From: CAVPOO01 sp963707015
GTDB taxonomy: Bacteria; Pseudomonadota; Gammaproteobacteria; Thiohalobacterales; Thiohalobacteraceae
Direction of reading: 5' to 3'
DNA length: 64,000 nucleotides
Assembly (NCBI GenBank): GCA_963707015.1
Contig: CAVPOO010000021.1
Coordinates: 326,109-390,108, forward strand
Position numbers and translations under genes: made by a program. The notes under the pieces are model-generated. The model was not told the DNA's origin. It searched no databases and saw only the letters and a list, made by a program, of their open reading frames with translations. This document shows, piece after piece, positions 52,954 to 62,513 of the stretch (within the stretch, counting starts at the first letter, position 1; each line of letters begins with the position of its first letter).

Positions 52954-54384
52954 ATGGCGAAGCCGCTTTCATTCTGGGAAAACCTTCGGGCCCGACTGGG
53001 TACAGACGCCGACACGGTGATACTCGCGCCATCCCAAAAGCTGCGTCTTTCGGGCAAGCGTACCCGGGTTCCACTTTCCGGATTCCCGGTCTTTCAGGTG
53101 GAGATGGGAAAACAGCGGCTGGGCCTCTATCCCGACCGGCGTATTGATCCGGGAGCGCAGGACACACCCTGCGATTTTATCCTCTTCGATCCGCAGCGCT
53201 ACTTCACTGGTATCAGCCACTTCCTGCGGCTTTCTCCGGGGAGTACGCTCGCCATTGACCGGAACGTCGAGGATCAGAAATACGTCTTCAGCTCACCCCG
53301 CGATGCCTTCCGCCGCCATTTCTCGGTCGTTCACGCCGGCGATGCCCTGGTCTTCAAGGACCCGATCTCGGAACTGGGGACCTATATTTCGCTGGGGGAA
53401 GAAGACGGTCTGGACATCTTCAATCGCCGAATGGCTGCGCTCAGGCGGGTCCGCGAAATTTTTGGCGGCGCGCTGCATCCCCTGCCGGCCGATGAGGCCC
53501 TCGACACCCTGAAAAAGGTCAACCGCTGCCTCAGAGAAGAACCCTATCGCCCGAACGATTCTTTTGGCAACCCCGGCGGATTACTGGAACTGCCACCCCG
53601 GCTCATTCCGATCGTGGTCGGTGACCTGCACGCGCAGATTGATAACCTGCTCAAGATTCTGAGTGAGAATAGCTTTCTGGCGAGCCTCGAGAAGGGAGAA
53701 GCGGCCCTCATCATTATTGGCGACGCCGTCCACCCCGAGGAGGGGGACTTGGAGGCCATGGACGGCTCGCTGCTCATGATGGACCTCATCTTCAAGCTGA
53801 AACTGCAATATCCGGAACAGGTCTTTTATGTCGTTGGCAACCATGACAGTTTCTCACATGACCTGATGAAACAGGGTGTGCCCCAAGGCTTGCTGTGGGA
53901 AAAGCATGTGGCTGCAACGCGGGGTGAAGAGTACAAGACAGAACTGGAACTGTTTTATCGGCAATCGCCCCTGGTGATCGTATCGGACGACTTTATTGCC
54001 TGTCACGCCGGGCCTCCCCGCAGCAAAATTTCCCTGCAGACGCTGGTCAATATCCGCCAGTTCCCTGACCTCGTCCACAACGTCACCTGGAGCCGAATCA
54101 GAACCCACGGCTTCCCCGCTGGATACACGCGCGCTGATGTGCGCCGGTTTCGCAAAGGGCTGGAGGTTGAAAGCACGACGCCTTTCATCGTCGGCCACCA
54201 TCCCTATACAGCGGAGGGAACGCTCTGGCTGAACGCCGGCCACATTGCCCACTACCACATCGTCCTCAGCTGCCGGCCTGATCAGATCGCGTTGTTCACC
54301 CGCATCGATGGCGACATGGTACCCCAACTCTATCCAACCGAGTCCCTCGCGGCATGGTTGAACGACCAGACCGCTTCCACGTGA
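52954..54384 (+). CDS. Metallophosphoesterase (calcineurin-like)
   Basis: A 476-residue protein. The N-terminal 200 residues have no fold I recognise. The C-terminal part is a dinuclear metallophosphoesterase: VGDLHAQ (about 223), GDAVHPEEG (about 257), VVGNHDS (about 294), ACHAGPP and VGHHP, in the order of the PPP/calcineurin family. It lies 110 bp after the CofD-like gene on the same strand and is convergent with a P-loop NTPase. Substrate could be a phosphoprotein, nucleotide or polyphosphate; not resolvable here. Confidence 0.85.
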   Translation: MAKPLSFWENLRARLGTDADTVILAPSQKLRLSGKRTRVPLSGFPVFQVEMGKQRLGLYPDRRIDPGAQDTPCDFILFDPQRYFTGISHFLRLSPGSTLAIDRNVEDQKYVFSSPRDAFRRHFSVVHAGDALVFKDPISELGTYISLGEEDGLDIFNRRMAALRRVREIFGGALHPLPADEALDTLKKVNRCLREEPYRPNDSFGNPGGLLELPPRLIPIVVGDLHAQIDNLLKILSENSFLASLEKGEAALIIIGDAVHPEEGDLEAMDGSLLMMDLIFKLKLQYPEQVFYVVGNHDSFSHDLMKQGVPQGLLWEKHVAATRGEEYKTELELFYRQSPLVIVSDDFIACHAGPPRSKISLQTLVNIRQFPDLVHNVTWSRIRTHGFPAGYTRADVRRFRKGLEVESTTPFIVGHHPYTAEGTLWLNAGHIAHYHIVLSCRPDQIALFTRIDGDMVPQLYPTESLAAWLNDQTAST

Positions 54385-54455
54385 GCGCTCACCTGGACAC
54401 CGCATCCCCCGGCTCACGGTACGTCCGGCGGTAGCACAGCGCCAGCACCGGTCTA

Positions 54456-55064
54456 TCACCCGCCGGCCATTTCAGGATCGAGAATCCGGCGCGGCATACC
54501 GTCAAAGGTGTGTCGCACGATGACCCGCAGACCACACCGGTGAAAATGCAGTGCCAGGGTTTCATATACCGCCACCTGCTGCGCTACCTCATCCATGCTA
54601 AGCCGCGCGTCCACCGGGTGCGTACCGGCCCGGGCCCTGGCCTTGCGAATGGCAAAGATGCGGTCTACCGAAAGCAGCTGAAAATCGAAGACATACCGTG
54701 TCCGCCAGTCGACATTCCAGAACCTGCGCTTTGCGGGCGGTATCTGCACGCGCTTCAGGTCAATCGGTGTCGGTGCGTCGAGCCATTCCCGGTCGAAGAC
54801 CGTATAGCTCTCCCGAAAGCCCTCGAAGGGGAGACCGAAATGCACCTCCCGAGGCCGAAACGTAAGGATCGGGCTGCGCCACCAGTCTTTCTGGGTCAGG
54901 TCGACGTAGCCCTCCTCTGGCCACCCGTGCAGCTTCTGGATCAGGGTCGTCTTGCCACTGCTGGGGGGGCCCGTGACAATGATCTGGCGAAAATGCACGC
55001 CGCGCGGATACGGGACAGCCTTGATCCAGACGACGTCCTCGACCGCCACACTCTTCAGGTGCAT
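54456..55064 (-). CDS. P-loop NTPase/kinase-like protein of unknown function
   Basis: A 202-residue protein with Walker A TGPPSSGKTT (31-40). A VHFGLPFEGF segment and a likely Walker-B/base region (FDREWLDAP) follow; the overall size suits a small-molecule or protein kinase. It begins within 150 bp of the Pit transporter stop and is convergent with the metallophosphoesterase gene. Pairing of a kinase-like and a phosphatase-like protein beside a CofD-like one suggests one pathway, but I cannot name it. Confidence 0.72.
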   Translation of the reverse strand: MHLKSVAVEDVVWIKAVPYPRGVHFRQIIVTGPPSSGKTTLIQKLHGWPEEGYVDLTQKDWWRSPILTFRPREVHFGLPFEGFRESYTVFDREWLDAPTPIDLKRVQIPPAKRRFWNVDWRTRYVFDFQLLSVDRIFAIRKARARAGTHPVDARLSMDEVAQQVAVYETLALHFHRCGLRVIVRHTFDGMPRRILDPEMAGG

Positions 55065-55214
55065 CGAATCGCCCCGGCGACCGACGACCCGATCAGGCAG
55101 CTCTGCGGCGGTCCGCGCTTCCCGTGGCCAGGTGAAAGCGTCGGGCGCTTATCGCGGTGATCCGGTTTCGGGAACACGCCAGGTGCGTCATCTCATCGCT
55201 GCTCACAGCGTGAC

Positions 55215-56480
55215 TCAGGTAAATATCCCCTTCAGGGTGAAGAAAATCAGTGCCGCGAGCACGCCTCCGACCGGCAGGGTCACCAACCAGGAGACCACAA
55301 TACCCCCGATAACCCGGAAATCGATGGCGCCGATGCCCCGCGCGAGGCCCACCCCGATGACAGCACCGACCGCGATGTGGGTCGTGGATACCGGCAAACC
55401 CGTACGTGATGCCAGCACCACCGTTGCCGCTGCCGCCAGGGTCGCACAGTAACCTCGGCTGGGCGTCAATTCGGTAATTCGCGTACCGATGGTCCTCATC
55501 ACCCGGTAACCCATGGTGGCGAGCCCGACAACGATACCACCGCCACCGAGGACCAATATCCACAGCGGCAGACCCGCTTTCTGTGCGACTGCACCGCCCG
55601 ACTGCACGATACTGACCACCGCTGCCAGCGGGCCGATGCCGTTGGCAACGTCGTTCGAGCCGTGTGCAAAGGCCATCGCGCAGGCGGTAAAGATCATCAT
55701 GGGCGCAAACACCTTTTCCACACTCGCGAAGTGAAAATCGCGGTCAGCGCCCGGATCCACCTTCACCCGGCTAATCATAATCCACCCCAGACCTGCCACC
55801 ACGACCCCGAACACCGTGGCCGCCAGGAAACTCATGCCGCCTGACAGCTCGAGATTGAGGTGTTTCAGGCCTTTGAACAAGGTGACCAGCGAAATGATAA
55901 AGCCGACCAGAAAGACATAGGCCGGCGCCCAGCGTCTGGCGCTCTGAAACGGATGTTCGGTGTTAAGGATCAGAGCGCGGATACTCATCATCAACAGGAA
56001 CGCAATCGCGCCGCCCATTACCGGGGACACCACCCAGCTCGCCGCGATCTGGCCAATCTTGCCCCACTGCACCGCATCGACTCCGATGCCCACCATCGCA
56101 AATCCGACGATGGCACCGACGATCGAATGGGTGGTCGAGACCGGCCACCCCCGTGCGGACGCGATCATCAGCCAGATCGCCGCCGCCAACAGGGCAGCCA
56201 GCATACCGAAGACCAGAATCTCCGGGCTGTTGACAACGGGTGTCGGATCGATAATGCCCTTGCGAATAGTCTCGGTGACATGCCCCCCCGCAATAAACGC
56301 ACCGGCAAATTCAAAAACCGCGGCGATGAGTATCGCCTGCTTGACGGTAATTGCACCGGAGCCCACCGACGTGCCCATCGCGTTTGCCACATCGTTGGCG
56401 CCGATTCCCCAGGTCATATAAAGACCGAAAACGACCGCCAGGACCATAAAGATGAAGCCGTATTCGCTTATGATTTCCAT
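55215..56480 (-). CDS. Inorganic phosphate transporter, Pit family
   Basis: Low-affinity proton/metal-phosphate symporter of 421 residues with about ten helices. The two family signatures are GANDVANAMGTSVGSGA near residue 28 and GSNDVANGIGPLAAV in the second half, with GWPVSTTHSIVGAIVG and TGLPVSTTHIAVGAVIG. It is downstream of the DUF47 gene on the same strand (202 bp gap), the usual Pit-accessory pair. Confidence 0.95.
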   Translation of the reverse strand: MEIISEYGFIFMVLAVVFGLYMTWGIGANDVANAMGTSVGSGAITVKQAILIAAVFEFAGAFIAGGHVTETIRKGIIDPTPVVNSPEILVFGMLAALLAAAIWLMIASARGWPVSTTHSIVGAIVGFAMVGIGVDAVQWGKIGQIAASWVVSPVMGGAIAFLLMMSIRALILNTEHPFQSARRWAPAYVFLVGFIISLVTLFKGLKHLNLELSGGMSFLAATVFGVVVAGLGWIMISRVKVDPGADRDFHFASVEKVFAPMMIFTACAMAFAHGSNDVANGIGPLAAVVSIVQSGGAVAQKAGLPLWILVLGGGGIVVGLATMGYRVMRTIGTRITELTPSRGYCATLAAAATVVLASRTGLPVSTTHIAVGAVIGVGLARGIGAIDFRVIGGIVVSWLVTLPVGGVLAALIFFTLKGIFT

Positions 56481-56682
56481 TTGCGCTATCCCACCTTGAA
56501 TTATTGGTTATTGGAATCGCCCAGCGTGTCTCGACTCGCTACCCAAGGGGTTGTGGACACTGCACATCACGATGCCGAACATTCGAAACCGGGCCTGCCA
56601 GATATCGTTTCCTGCACCCAGACACACGGGTAGCCTGCTACTCCGGGAGACCTGCTTGCGAGAGCAAACCCTGATCACCGGG

Positions 56683-57363
56683 CTAACGCGCGATGAGAAG
56701 CCGCAGTCGATCCCCGACCTTCTCCGCGAAATCCGCCAGATCTCCGACCCATTGGATGAGCTGGTACCACATCATGACGGAGACCGGCTTGAGCTCGTCT
56801 TCGTGCTCGAACAGCCGGTGCGTCAGTTCCAGGCCGAGCTGATCCGTTTCATCCTCGATCCGGTTCAGTTCCTCCACCATTTCCTCGACCCGGGTCGCCT
56901 CGCGCCCACGAAACCCCATTGCCAGCAGCTCGTCCAGTTCTTCGATGATCTTTCCCGATTGTTCACAGGCATCCACACAACGGCGCGCCAGTGCCAGAAA
57001 CGGATCCTTCAGAAAGTCCGGAAGCTCCATCGGGCGTTCCACCAGCAGTCCGGCGATATCCTGGGCCGTGTCGGCAATCGAATCCTGCATCTGCAGCACC
57101 TCGAGGAGATCCCGGCGGTCCACCGGCATGAACAGACTTTTCGGCAGGTGACTGCGCAGCTCGTTCTTGATGGTGTCCGCTTCGGCTTCCACCTCAAAGA
57201 TCCTGTCCTTCAGGGCCCGCACGCGGTCTTGTTCCCCGGCAGCCAGGGCCTCGAACAAGGGTGGAATCTCGCGCATACACTCGAGTACCACACGCATGTG
57301 ACGTTGCAGGGCCTTGAAGGGTGATTGGCCAAACAAATTGGCGAACGGAGTAGTGGTCGGCAT
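56683..57363 (-). CDS. DUF47 / PhoU-like accessory protein of Pit
   Basis: A 226-residue all-helical PhoU-related protein (TIGR00153 type): NLFGQSPFKALQRHM start, VEAEADTIKNELR, MQDSIADTAQDIAGLL and LNRIEDETDQLG. Such proteins accompany Pit transporters and modulate them. I chose the ATG at 57363, with AGAGGA upstream, over an in-frame start further out. This is the third PhoU-type module in the window, after phoU and the NptA-like C-terminus. Confidence 0.9.
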   Translation of the reverse strand: MPTTTPFANLFGQSPFKALQRHMRVVLECMREIPPLFEALAAGEQDRVRALKDRIFEVEAEADTIKNELRSHLPKSLFMPVDRRDLLEVLQMQDSIADTAQDIAGLLVERPMELPDFLKDPFLALARRCVDACEQSGKIIEELDELLAMGFRGREATRVEEMVEELNRIEDETDQLGLELTHRLFEHEDELKPVSVMMWYQLIQWVGDLADFAEKVGDRLRLLIAR

Positions 57364-57531
57364 GGTTATTATCCTCTGCAATCCTGTCGTGACAGCCCGC
57401 TGATATCGTGTGTCAATATCCCGGCAACCCTTTGCAGCCTCCTGCCATCCGCAAGCGGATGGCACAGTGTAAAATCCACTGCGTTACCCGCCATCTGGCA
57501 ACCGGTTGCGTGTGTGTAACAATAATACCAT

Positions 57532-59100
57532 CTAATCGGACTTAAGCGCCTCCCCCAACTGTTTGCAGAGTGTCTTTATCACCTTGACCCGAGCAAAGCG
57601 CTTGTCGTTGCCTTCCACCAGGGTCCAGGGGGAATGGAGGGTGCTGGTATGCTGCACAATATCGTGTACTGCCAGTGCATAATCGTCCCATTTTTCCCGG
57701 TTCCGCCAGTCCTCATCGGTGAGCTTCCAGCGCTTGTAGGGCACCAGTTCCCGGGCCTTGAAGCGGGCCAGCTGTTCGTCGTTGGTGATATGAATCCAGT
57801 ACTTGAGCAACACAATGCCATGGTCAATGAGCTGTTCCTCGAAATCGTTGATCTCCGAATACGCCCTCTTCCATTCCTCCTCGCTGGCCAGGCCCTCCAC
57901 CCGCTCCACCAGAACCCGGCCATACCAGCTGCGGTCATAGATCGTCAGGCGCCCTGCACGTGAAAGGTGCCGCCAGAAACGCCACAGATAGTGCTGTGCC
58001 CGTTCCTCATCGGTCGGCGCCGCAATCGGAATCACCTGAAAATTGCGCGCATCCAGGGCCGCCGTAACCCGGCGGATCGCCCCGCCCTTGCCCGCAGCGT
58101 CCGGTCCCTCGAATACCAGAATCGTGGAGACCTTTTTCTTCAGTGCCTCGCGGTGCAGCAGGTTGAGCTTCGCCTGGTACTCTTTCAGCTGCCGCTGGTA
58201 GTCCGCCTTGTTCAGGTGCTTCGACATATCCAGTGTACTGAGCACGGTCGGCAGAGGCTCAACCTTGCTCTCCGCGCCCGCCTCACTCGCAGGGCTTTCC
58301 GTGCTCTCGGCGCCCGCGCCTGTCGCACCGGCCTGCTGGCCCGCCGCGGCGGCCTGGAGTCTGGCCTTGATCTCCCGCTGCAGCCGGAGATTTTCCAGCT
58401 GCTTCCTGATTGCATCTCGAACCAGGGTACCGACGGTCAGACTGCGGTAGTTTTGGTCTGCACCCTCCACGACGGTCCACACCGCCTTGCCGGTACTGGT
58501 GCGCATAATCGCACGTTCCGCCGCCTCCACAAACTGGTCGTACATCTCCCAGTGTTTCCAGTCGCGCTCGGTGACGCGCCAGCGTGTCAAGGGGTCTTTC
58601 TCGAGGCTTTTCAGGCGCCGCTTCTGAGCATCCCGGCTGAGATGCATCCAGAACTTGAGAACCACAGCGCCGTCCTCTGTCAGGGCATTCTCGAAGGCAA
58701 CAATGTGATCCAGGCAATGATCGAGCTGGGCGATATCAATCTTCCCGTAGGCCCGCTCGAGCACGGGGCGCGAGTACCACGAACTGAGAAACAGGCCGAT
58801 ACGCCCTTTCGGCGGCAAGTGACGCCAGAACCGCCAGTACTCGGGGCGCTCACGCTCTTCATCGGAGGCTTCGTCGTAGGCGTGTGTCACCAGCCAGCGT
58901 GGATCCATCCATTCATTGAGCAGGTTAACCGTCTGACCTTTACCCGCACCGTCCACGCCAGCGAAGAGAATGATCACCGGGAACTCGCCAGATTCGCGGA
59001 GCTCCGTCTGGACTTCTAACAGTTCCTGGCGTAGAAGCGGCACACGCTCGTTGTATTCGGCTTTGGCAATCTTGGAACCGAGTTCGGCTGTTTCGAACAT
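57532..59100 (-). CDS. pap: Two-domain PPK2 polyphosphate:AMP phosphotransferase
   Basis: A 522-residue protein of two tandem PPK2 domains (about 15-245 and 300-520) joined by an Ala/Gly-rich linker. Both have Walker A (GVDGAGKGQ and GPDAAGKGG). The C-terminal domain has the full YDRSWYGRVLVERV; the N-terminal one reads FLSSWYSRPVLERAYG, losing the Walker-B aspartate. That matches class II PPK2 enzymes, where the C-terminal half is catalytic and polyphosphate phosphorylates AMP to ADP. The gene ends 169 bp from DUF47 on the same strand. Confidence 0.93.
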   Translation of the reverse strand: MFETAELGSKIAKAEYNERVPLLRQELLEVQTELRESGEFPVIILFAGVDGAGKGQTVNLLNEWMDPRWLVTHAYDEASDEERERPEYWRFWRHLPPKGRIGLFLSSWYSRPVLERAYGKIDIAQLDHCLDHIVAFENALTEDGAVVLKFWMHLSRDAQKRRLKSLEKDPLTRWRVTERDWKHWEMYDQFVEAAERAIMRTSTGKAVWTVVEGADQNYRSLTVGTLVRDAIRKQLENLRLQREIKARLQAAAAGQQAGATGAGAESTESPASEAGAESKVEPLPTVLSTLDMSKHLNKADYQRQLKEYQAKLNLLHREALKKKVSTILVFEGPDAAGKGGAIRRVTAALDARNFQVIPIAAPTDEERAQHYLWRFWRHLSRAGRLTIYDRSWYGRVLVERVEGLASEEEWKRAYSEINDFEEQLIDHGIVLLKYWIHITNDEQLARFKARELVPYKRWKLTDEDWRNREKWDDYALAVHDIVQHTSTLHSPWTLVEGNDKRFARVKVIKTLCKQLGEALKSD

Positions 59101-59246
59101 TCACTTCTCCCCCTACACCAGAGCACGTATTTCGTGCTGTATATTTTGACCGGCTCGCACGGAACGCAATTCGCGCTGACCATCCATGCCCCGCTATTCG
59201 GATATAATAGGTTACAACAGCTCTGACTGCTGCGCGAGGTCATTCA

Positions 59247-60440
59247 GTGGCAAAGATTTTCGTCCAGGACCCTGACGGACAGACACAGGCCCCCTTCCTG
59301 CGGGGCATTCTCACGCGCTCGCTGCAAAACGCCGGGCTCGCGTTCGAAGAGGCCTACCAGCTGGCGACAGCGATACGCGAGGCGCTGGGCGACACCGCGT
59401 TGATTACCACCGATGAATTGCGCGCGAAGGTGCTTGCACACCTGAAAGACGCCTATGGCGCAAAGGTGCTGGGGCGCTATGAAAACCAGGGCGTTACCGC
59501 AGCAACGATCCAGGTCGAACACCCGGATGGCCGCATCACACCCTTTTCCGGCGATCAGCATCGCCGGTGTCTGGAGACTGTCGGTCTCACCTACAGGGAA
59601 TCCGCCGCGGTGATAGCCAAACTGCGCCAGCATTTTATCGACAAACAGACTGCCGCAGTGACCTCACAGCATATCGCCGAGCTGACCTACCACTGCCTGT
59701 ATCAGACCCAGAAACTCGGACCCGCGGTAGCACGGCGCTGGCTGGTGTGGATCGATTTCCTGCGCAGCGGTCGTCCGCTGATTCTGCTGATTGGCGGTAC
59801 CTCTGGCTGCGGCAAGAGCACGGTCGCCACGGCCCTGGCGAACCAGCTCGATATCGTGCGCATGCAGTCGACTGATATGCTGCGCGAGGTGATGCGGACG
59901 ATGATCTCCGAGCGCCTGCTGCCCACGCTGCACAGGTCTTCGTTCAACGCCTGGCGCGCGCTGCCCTCCCACGAAGGCACCCGGGCAGAGGATCAGGATA
60001 CGCTGCTGGCGGAGGGTTTCCGTGCCCAGGTGGATCTCCTCTCGGTCGCCAGCGAAGCCGTGATTGCGCGTGCCCTGCGCGAGCGCGTCTCGCTGATTCT
60101 CGAAGGCGTGCATATTCACCCCTCGATGGTGGAGAGGATTCCGCAGGACGGCGATGCCGTCATAGCCCCCATCATGCTGGCGCTGCTCAAGCGAAGCGAT
60201 CTGAAGGAACGCATCCGGGGCCGGGGCACCAAGGTTCCCCAGCGCCGCTCCGAGCGCTATCTGGAACACTTCGATGAGATATGGCGGCTACAGTCATTCC
60301 TGCTCTCCGAAGCGGACCGGACAAAAATCCCCATCATCGTCAACGGCGATCGCGATAAGGTTGTCCGCGAGATAATGGGGACTGTCATTGATACGCTTTC
60401 GAAAGATTTTTCCTCGACCCCTGCGGAGGTATTTCGATAG
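59247..60440 (+). CDS. 2-phosphoglycerate-kinase-like protein with ATP-cone
   Basis: A 397-residue protein. Residues 1-90 and perhaps 90-180 are ATP-cone-like (FVQDPDGQTQAPFLRGILTRSL, YRESAAVIAKLRQHF). The C-terminal kinase has the P-loop IGGTSGCGKSTVA near residue 190 and SLILEGVHIHP. Homologues include archaeal 2-phosphoglycerate kinase, which feeds cyclic 2,3-diphosphoglycerate synthesis. It starts with GTG, with GAGGT upstream. It is divergent from the PPK2 gene. Activity in bacteria is uncertain; another phospho-sugar or cyclitol kinase is possible. Confidence 0.8.
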   Translation: MAKIFVQDPDGQTQAPFLRGILTRSLQNAGLAFEEAYQLATAIREALGDTALITTDELRAKVLAHLKDAYGAKVLGRYENQGVTAATIQVEHPDGRITPFSGDQHRRCLETVGLTYRESAAVIAKLRQHFIDKQTAAVTSQHIAELTYHCLYQTQKLGPAVARRWLVWIDFLRSGRPLILLIGGTSGCGKSTVATALANQLDIVRMQSTDMLREVMRTMISERLLPTLHRSSFNAWRALPSHEGTRAEDQDTLLAEGFRAQVDLLSVASEAVIARALRERVSLILEGVHIHPSMVERIPQDGDAVIAPIMLALLKRSDLKERIRGRGTKVPQRRSERYLEHFDEIWRLQSFLLSEADRTKIPIIVNGDRDKVVREIMGTVIDTLSKDFSSTPAEVFR

Positions 60441-60476
60441 AGTGTCAGTATCCCTTGTTCCCCTGGGAGCCGAACC

Positions 60477-61256
60477 ATGTGTCGCATTGCCGCCTACCTG
60501 GGCCCACCGGTATCACTGAAACAGTTCCTGGTGGACCCGCCCCACAGCCTGGTCCACCAGGCCTGGGCACCCGAGGAATTGCGCTATGCCAGGCTGAATG
60601 CGGACGGCTACGGCTTCGCATGGTTTGGCGCCGATGCGGATCCGGCGCTCTACGTCAATCCTTTTCCCATCTGGTCCGACCCGAACCTTTTGCCGCTTGC
60701 GCGCAACCTGGCAAGTGACCTGTGGATTGCAAGCGTACGCAGCGCCACCGAGGGCAGCGCCGTCAGCCATGCCAATACCCAGCCCTTTTGTGACAAGGAA
60801 CTGATCTTCACGCATAACGGCTTTATCCGTGAATTTCAGCTGGGGGTGCGTAAACAGCTGACCGACAGGCTGAGTTCGGAAATCAACGCCGCTGTGAGGG
60901 GTCACACCGACTCGGAATATCTCTTCGCGCTGTTGCGGCAGATTCTCAAAGAGGACAGCGAGCTGTCGATCGAGTCGGCCCTGATTGAACTGTCGAGACA
61001 GGTCGATGCCACCATTGAAGGGAACGCCACCCTCCTGAACTTTATTGTCAGTGAGGGGACACGCCTGTATGCCATGCGCCATGCCCTGAACGACCCCTGT
61101 CCCTCGCTGTACTACACCACCGACGATGAGGCCTTTCCCGGCGGCCAGCTGATTGCGTCAGAACGGCTCGACCCGAGCGAGTTCTGGCAGCCCGTGCCTG
61201 AGCATCACTTGCTGATTCTTGATCCCGATGAGCCACCGGAACTCATTGCCCTATGA
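60477..61256 (+). CDS. egtC: Class II glutamine amidotransferase, EgtC-like
   Basis: A 259-residue Ntn hydrolase with nucleophile Cys2 (MCRIAAYLG). It has NADGYGFAWFG, IASVRSATEGSAVSHANTQPF and FTHNGFI. EgtC removes the gamma-glutamyl group in the mycobacterial ergothioneine pathway. ATGA overlap (4 bp) with the following egtB-like gene supports that assignment. It may instead handle another gamma-glutamyl amine. Confidence 0.85.
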   Translation: MCRIAAYLGPPVSLKQFLVDPPHSLVHQAWAPEELRYARLNADGYGFAWFGADADPALYVNPFPIWSDPNLLPLARNLASDLWIASVRSATEGSAVSHANTQPFCDKELIFTHNGFIREFQLGVRKQLTDRLSSEINAAVRGHTDSEYLFALLRQILKEDSELSIESALIELSRQVDATIEGNATLLNFIVSEGTRLYAMRHALNDPCPSLYYTTDDEAFPGGQLIASERLDPSEFWQPVPEHHLLILDPDEPPELIAL

Positions 61257-62410
61257 GCCAGGCGCAGATACTCGACCAGCTGGCGCTGTCCCAGAACCTT
61301 GTCACCGCGCTGGTTGAGGATGTCGACGATGCCGTCTGCCGAACGCAATACTCGACTGAGCTGAGCCCGCTGGGCTGGCACCTCGGCCACTGCGTCTACG
61401 TCGAATGCCACTGGCTGCACGAGGTTGTGCGCGGTGACGCCTCGGTCACCGCGCCGCTGCGCAGTTTCTATCAGCCGCCCTGCACACCCAAAGCGGAACG
61501 CGGGCGGCAACTCCCGCAGCACGCAGCGCTGCTGCACTGGGCGCAAGACCTGCAGACCTACAATCTTCACTATCTTGCCAACCTGAACCCGGCTCTTGCC
61601 AGCCATGCGCTGTTTCGCGATGCCTACCTGCAGCACTTCCTGATCCAGCACTACAGCCAGCACTATGAAACCATGCTGATGGTGCTGGCCCAGAAGGCAT
61701 TACAGGAAACAGTCGCGGATTTTGCCGTCAACCCGCCGATCAAACCGGATGTCCTCAGACAGGAGAGACTGAAGGTGCCGGGAGGCCACTACCGCATTGG
61801 TGGCAAGAAACCCGAGGCGTATGATAACGAGCTGCCGCAACAGCGGGCCGAACTGGGCGGCTTTGCCATCGCGCGTTTTCCTGTCAATAATCGCGAATAC
61901 CTTGCCTTCATGGAAGACGGGGGGTACGAGAATACAGGATTCTGGTCCGAGGCGGGCCGGGACTGGCGGCGGCGGCATCCCGACATCGAAGCGCCCAATT
62001 ACTGGCGCCGGAATACGGACGGTCACTGGTTCGGGATCGGTATCCGTGGCGCCTACCAACTGGCAGCCACTGAACCGGTGTACGGCATCAATCAGTACGA
62101 GGCCGAGGCTTTCGCCAACTGGGCCGGCGGGCAACTGCCGCATGAGTACCAGTGGGAGGCGGCCCGCCGACTCGGCTTACTGGAAGACACAGGGCGCGTC
62201 TGGGAATGGTGCCGTAACGCGTTTCACGCCTACGACGGCTACCGCGCATTCCCCTATGACGACTATTCCACGCCCTGGTTTGATGCCGCCCACTTTACCC
62301 TCAAGGGCGGCAGCCTCTATACTCGCCCCGCGATCAAACGCCCGAGCTTCCGGAACTTCCATCAAGCAGATAAACGGCATATCTTTGCCGGCCTGCGACT
62401 TGTCTGGTAG
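61253..62410 (+). CDS. egtB: EgtB-like sulfoxide synthase (DinB_2 + FGE-sulfatase)
   Basis: A 385-residue non-haem iron enzyme. The iron-binding residues are H43 (GWHLGH) and H133, H137 and E139 in a HYSQHYE motif. The C-terminal formylglycine-generating-enzyme-like domain spans about 170-385 (FPVNNREYLAFMEDGGY, LPHEYQWEAARRLG, FRNFHQADKRHIFAGLRL). EgtB oxidatively joins hercynine with a thiol donor. No egtD (histidine methyltransferase) lies in the window, so hercynine must come from elsewhere or the substrate is different. It is translationally coupled to egtC. Confidence 0.87.
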   Translation: MSQAQILDQLALSQNLVTALVEDVDDAVCRTQYSTELSPLGWHLGHCVYVECHWLHEVVRGDASVTAPLRSFYQPPCTPKAERGRQLPQHAALLHWAQDLQTYNLHYLANLNPALASHALFRDAYLQHFLIQHYSQHYETMLMVLAQKALQETVADFAVNPPIKPDVLRQERLKVPGGHYRIGGKKPEAYDNELPQQRAELGGFAIARFPVNNREYLAFMEDGGYENTGFWSEAGRDWRRRHPDIEAPNYWRRNTDGHWFGIGIRGAYQLAATEPVYGINQYEAEAFANWAGGQLPHEYQWEAARRLGLLEDTGRVWEWCRNAFHAYDGYRAFPYDDYSTPWFDAAHFTLKGGSLYTRPAIKRPSFRNFHQADKRHIFAGLRLVW

Positions 62411-62513
62411 CGCAAATGGTGGCAGTCTGGTTTTTTGGCGCGCAACTGCCGGAACATCAAGAAAAAGCAAACTCGATAAGCACACTGACACGGTTTTCCC
62501 TATAATCATCTCC

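Noticed and set aside
57364..57531. Pho box before the DUF47-Pit genes
   Set aside because: There is an inverted ctgtc/gacag but not the 11-bp direct repeats required for PhoB.
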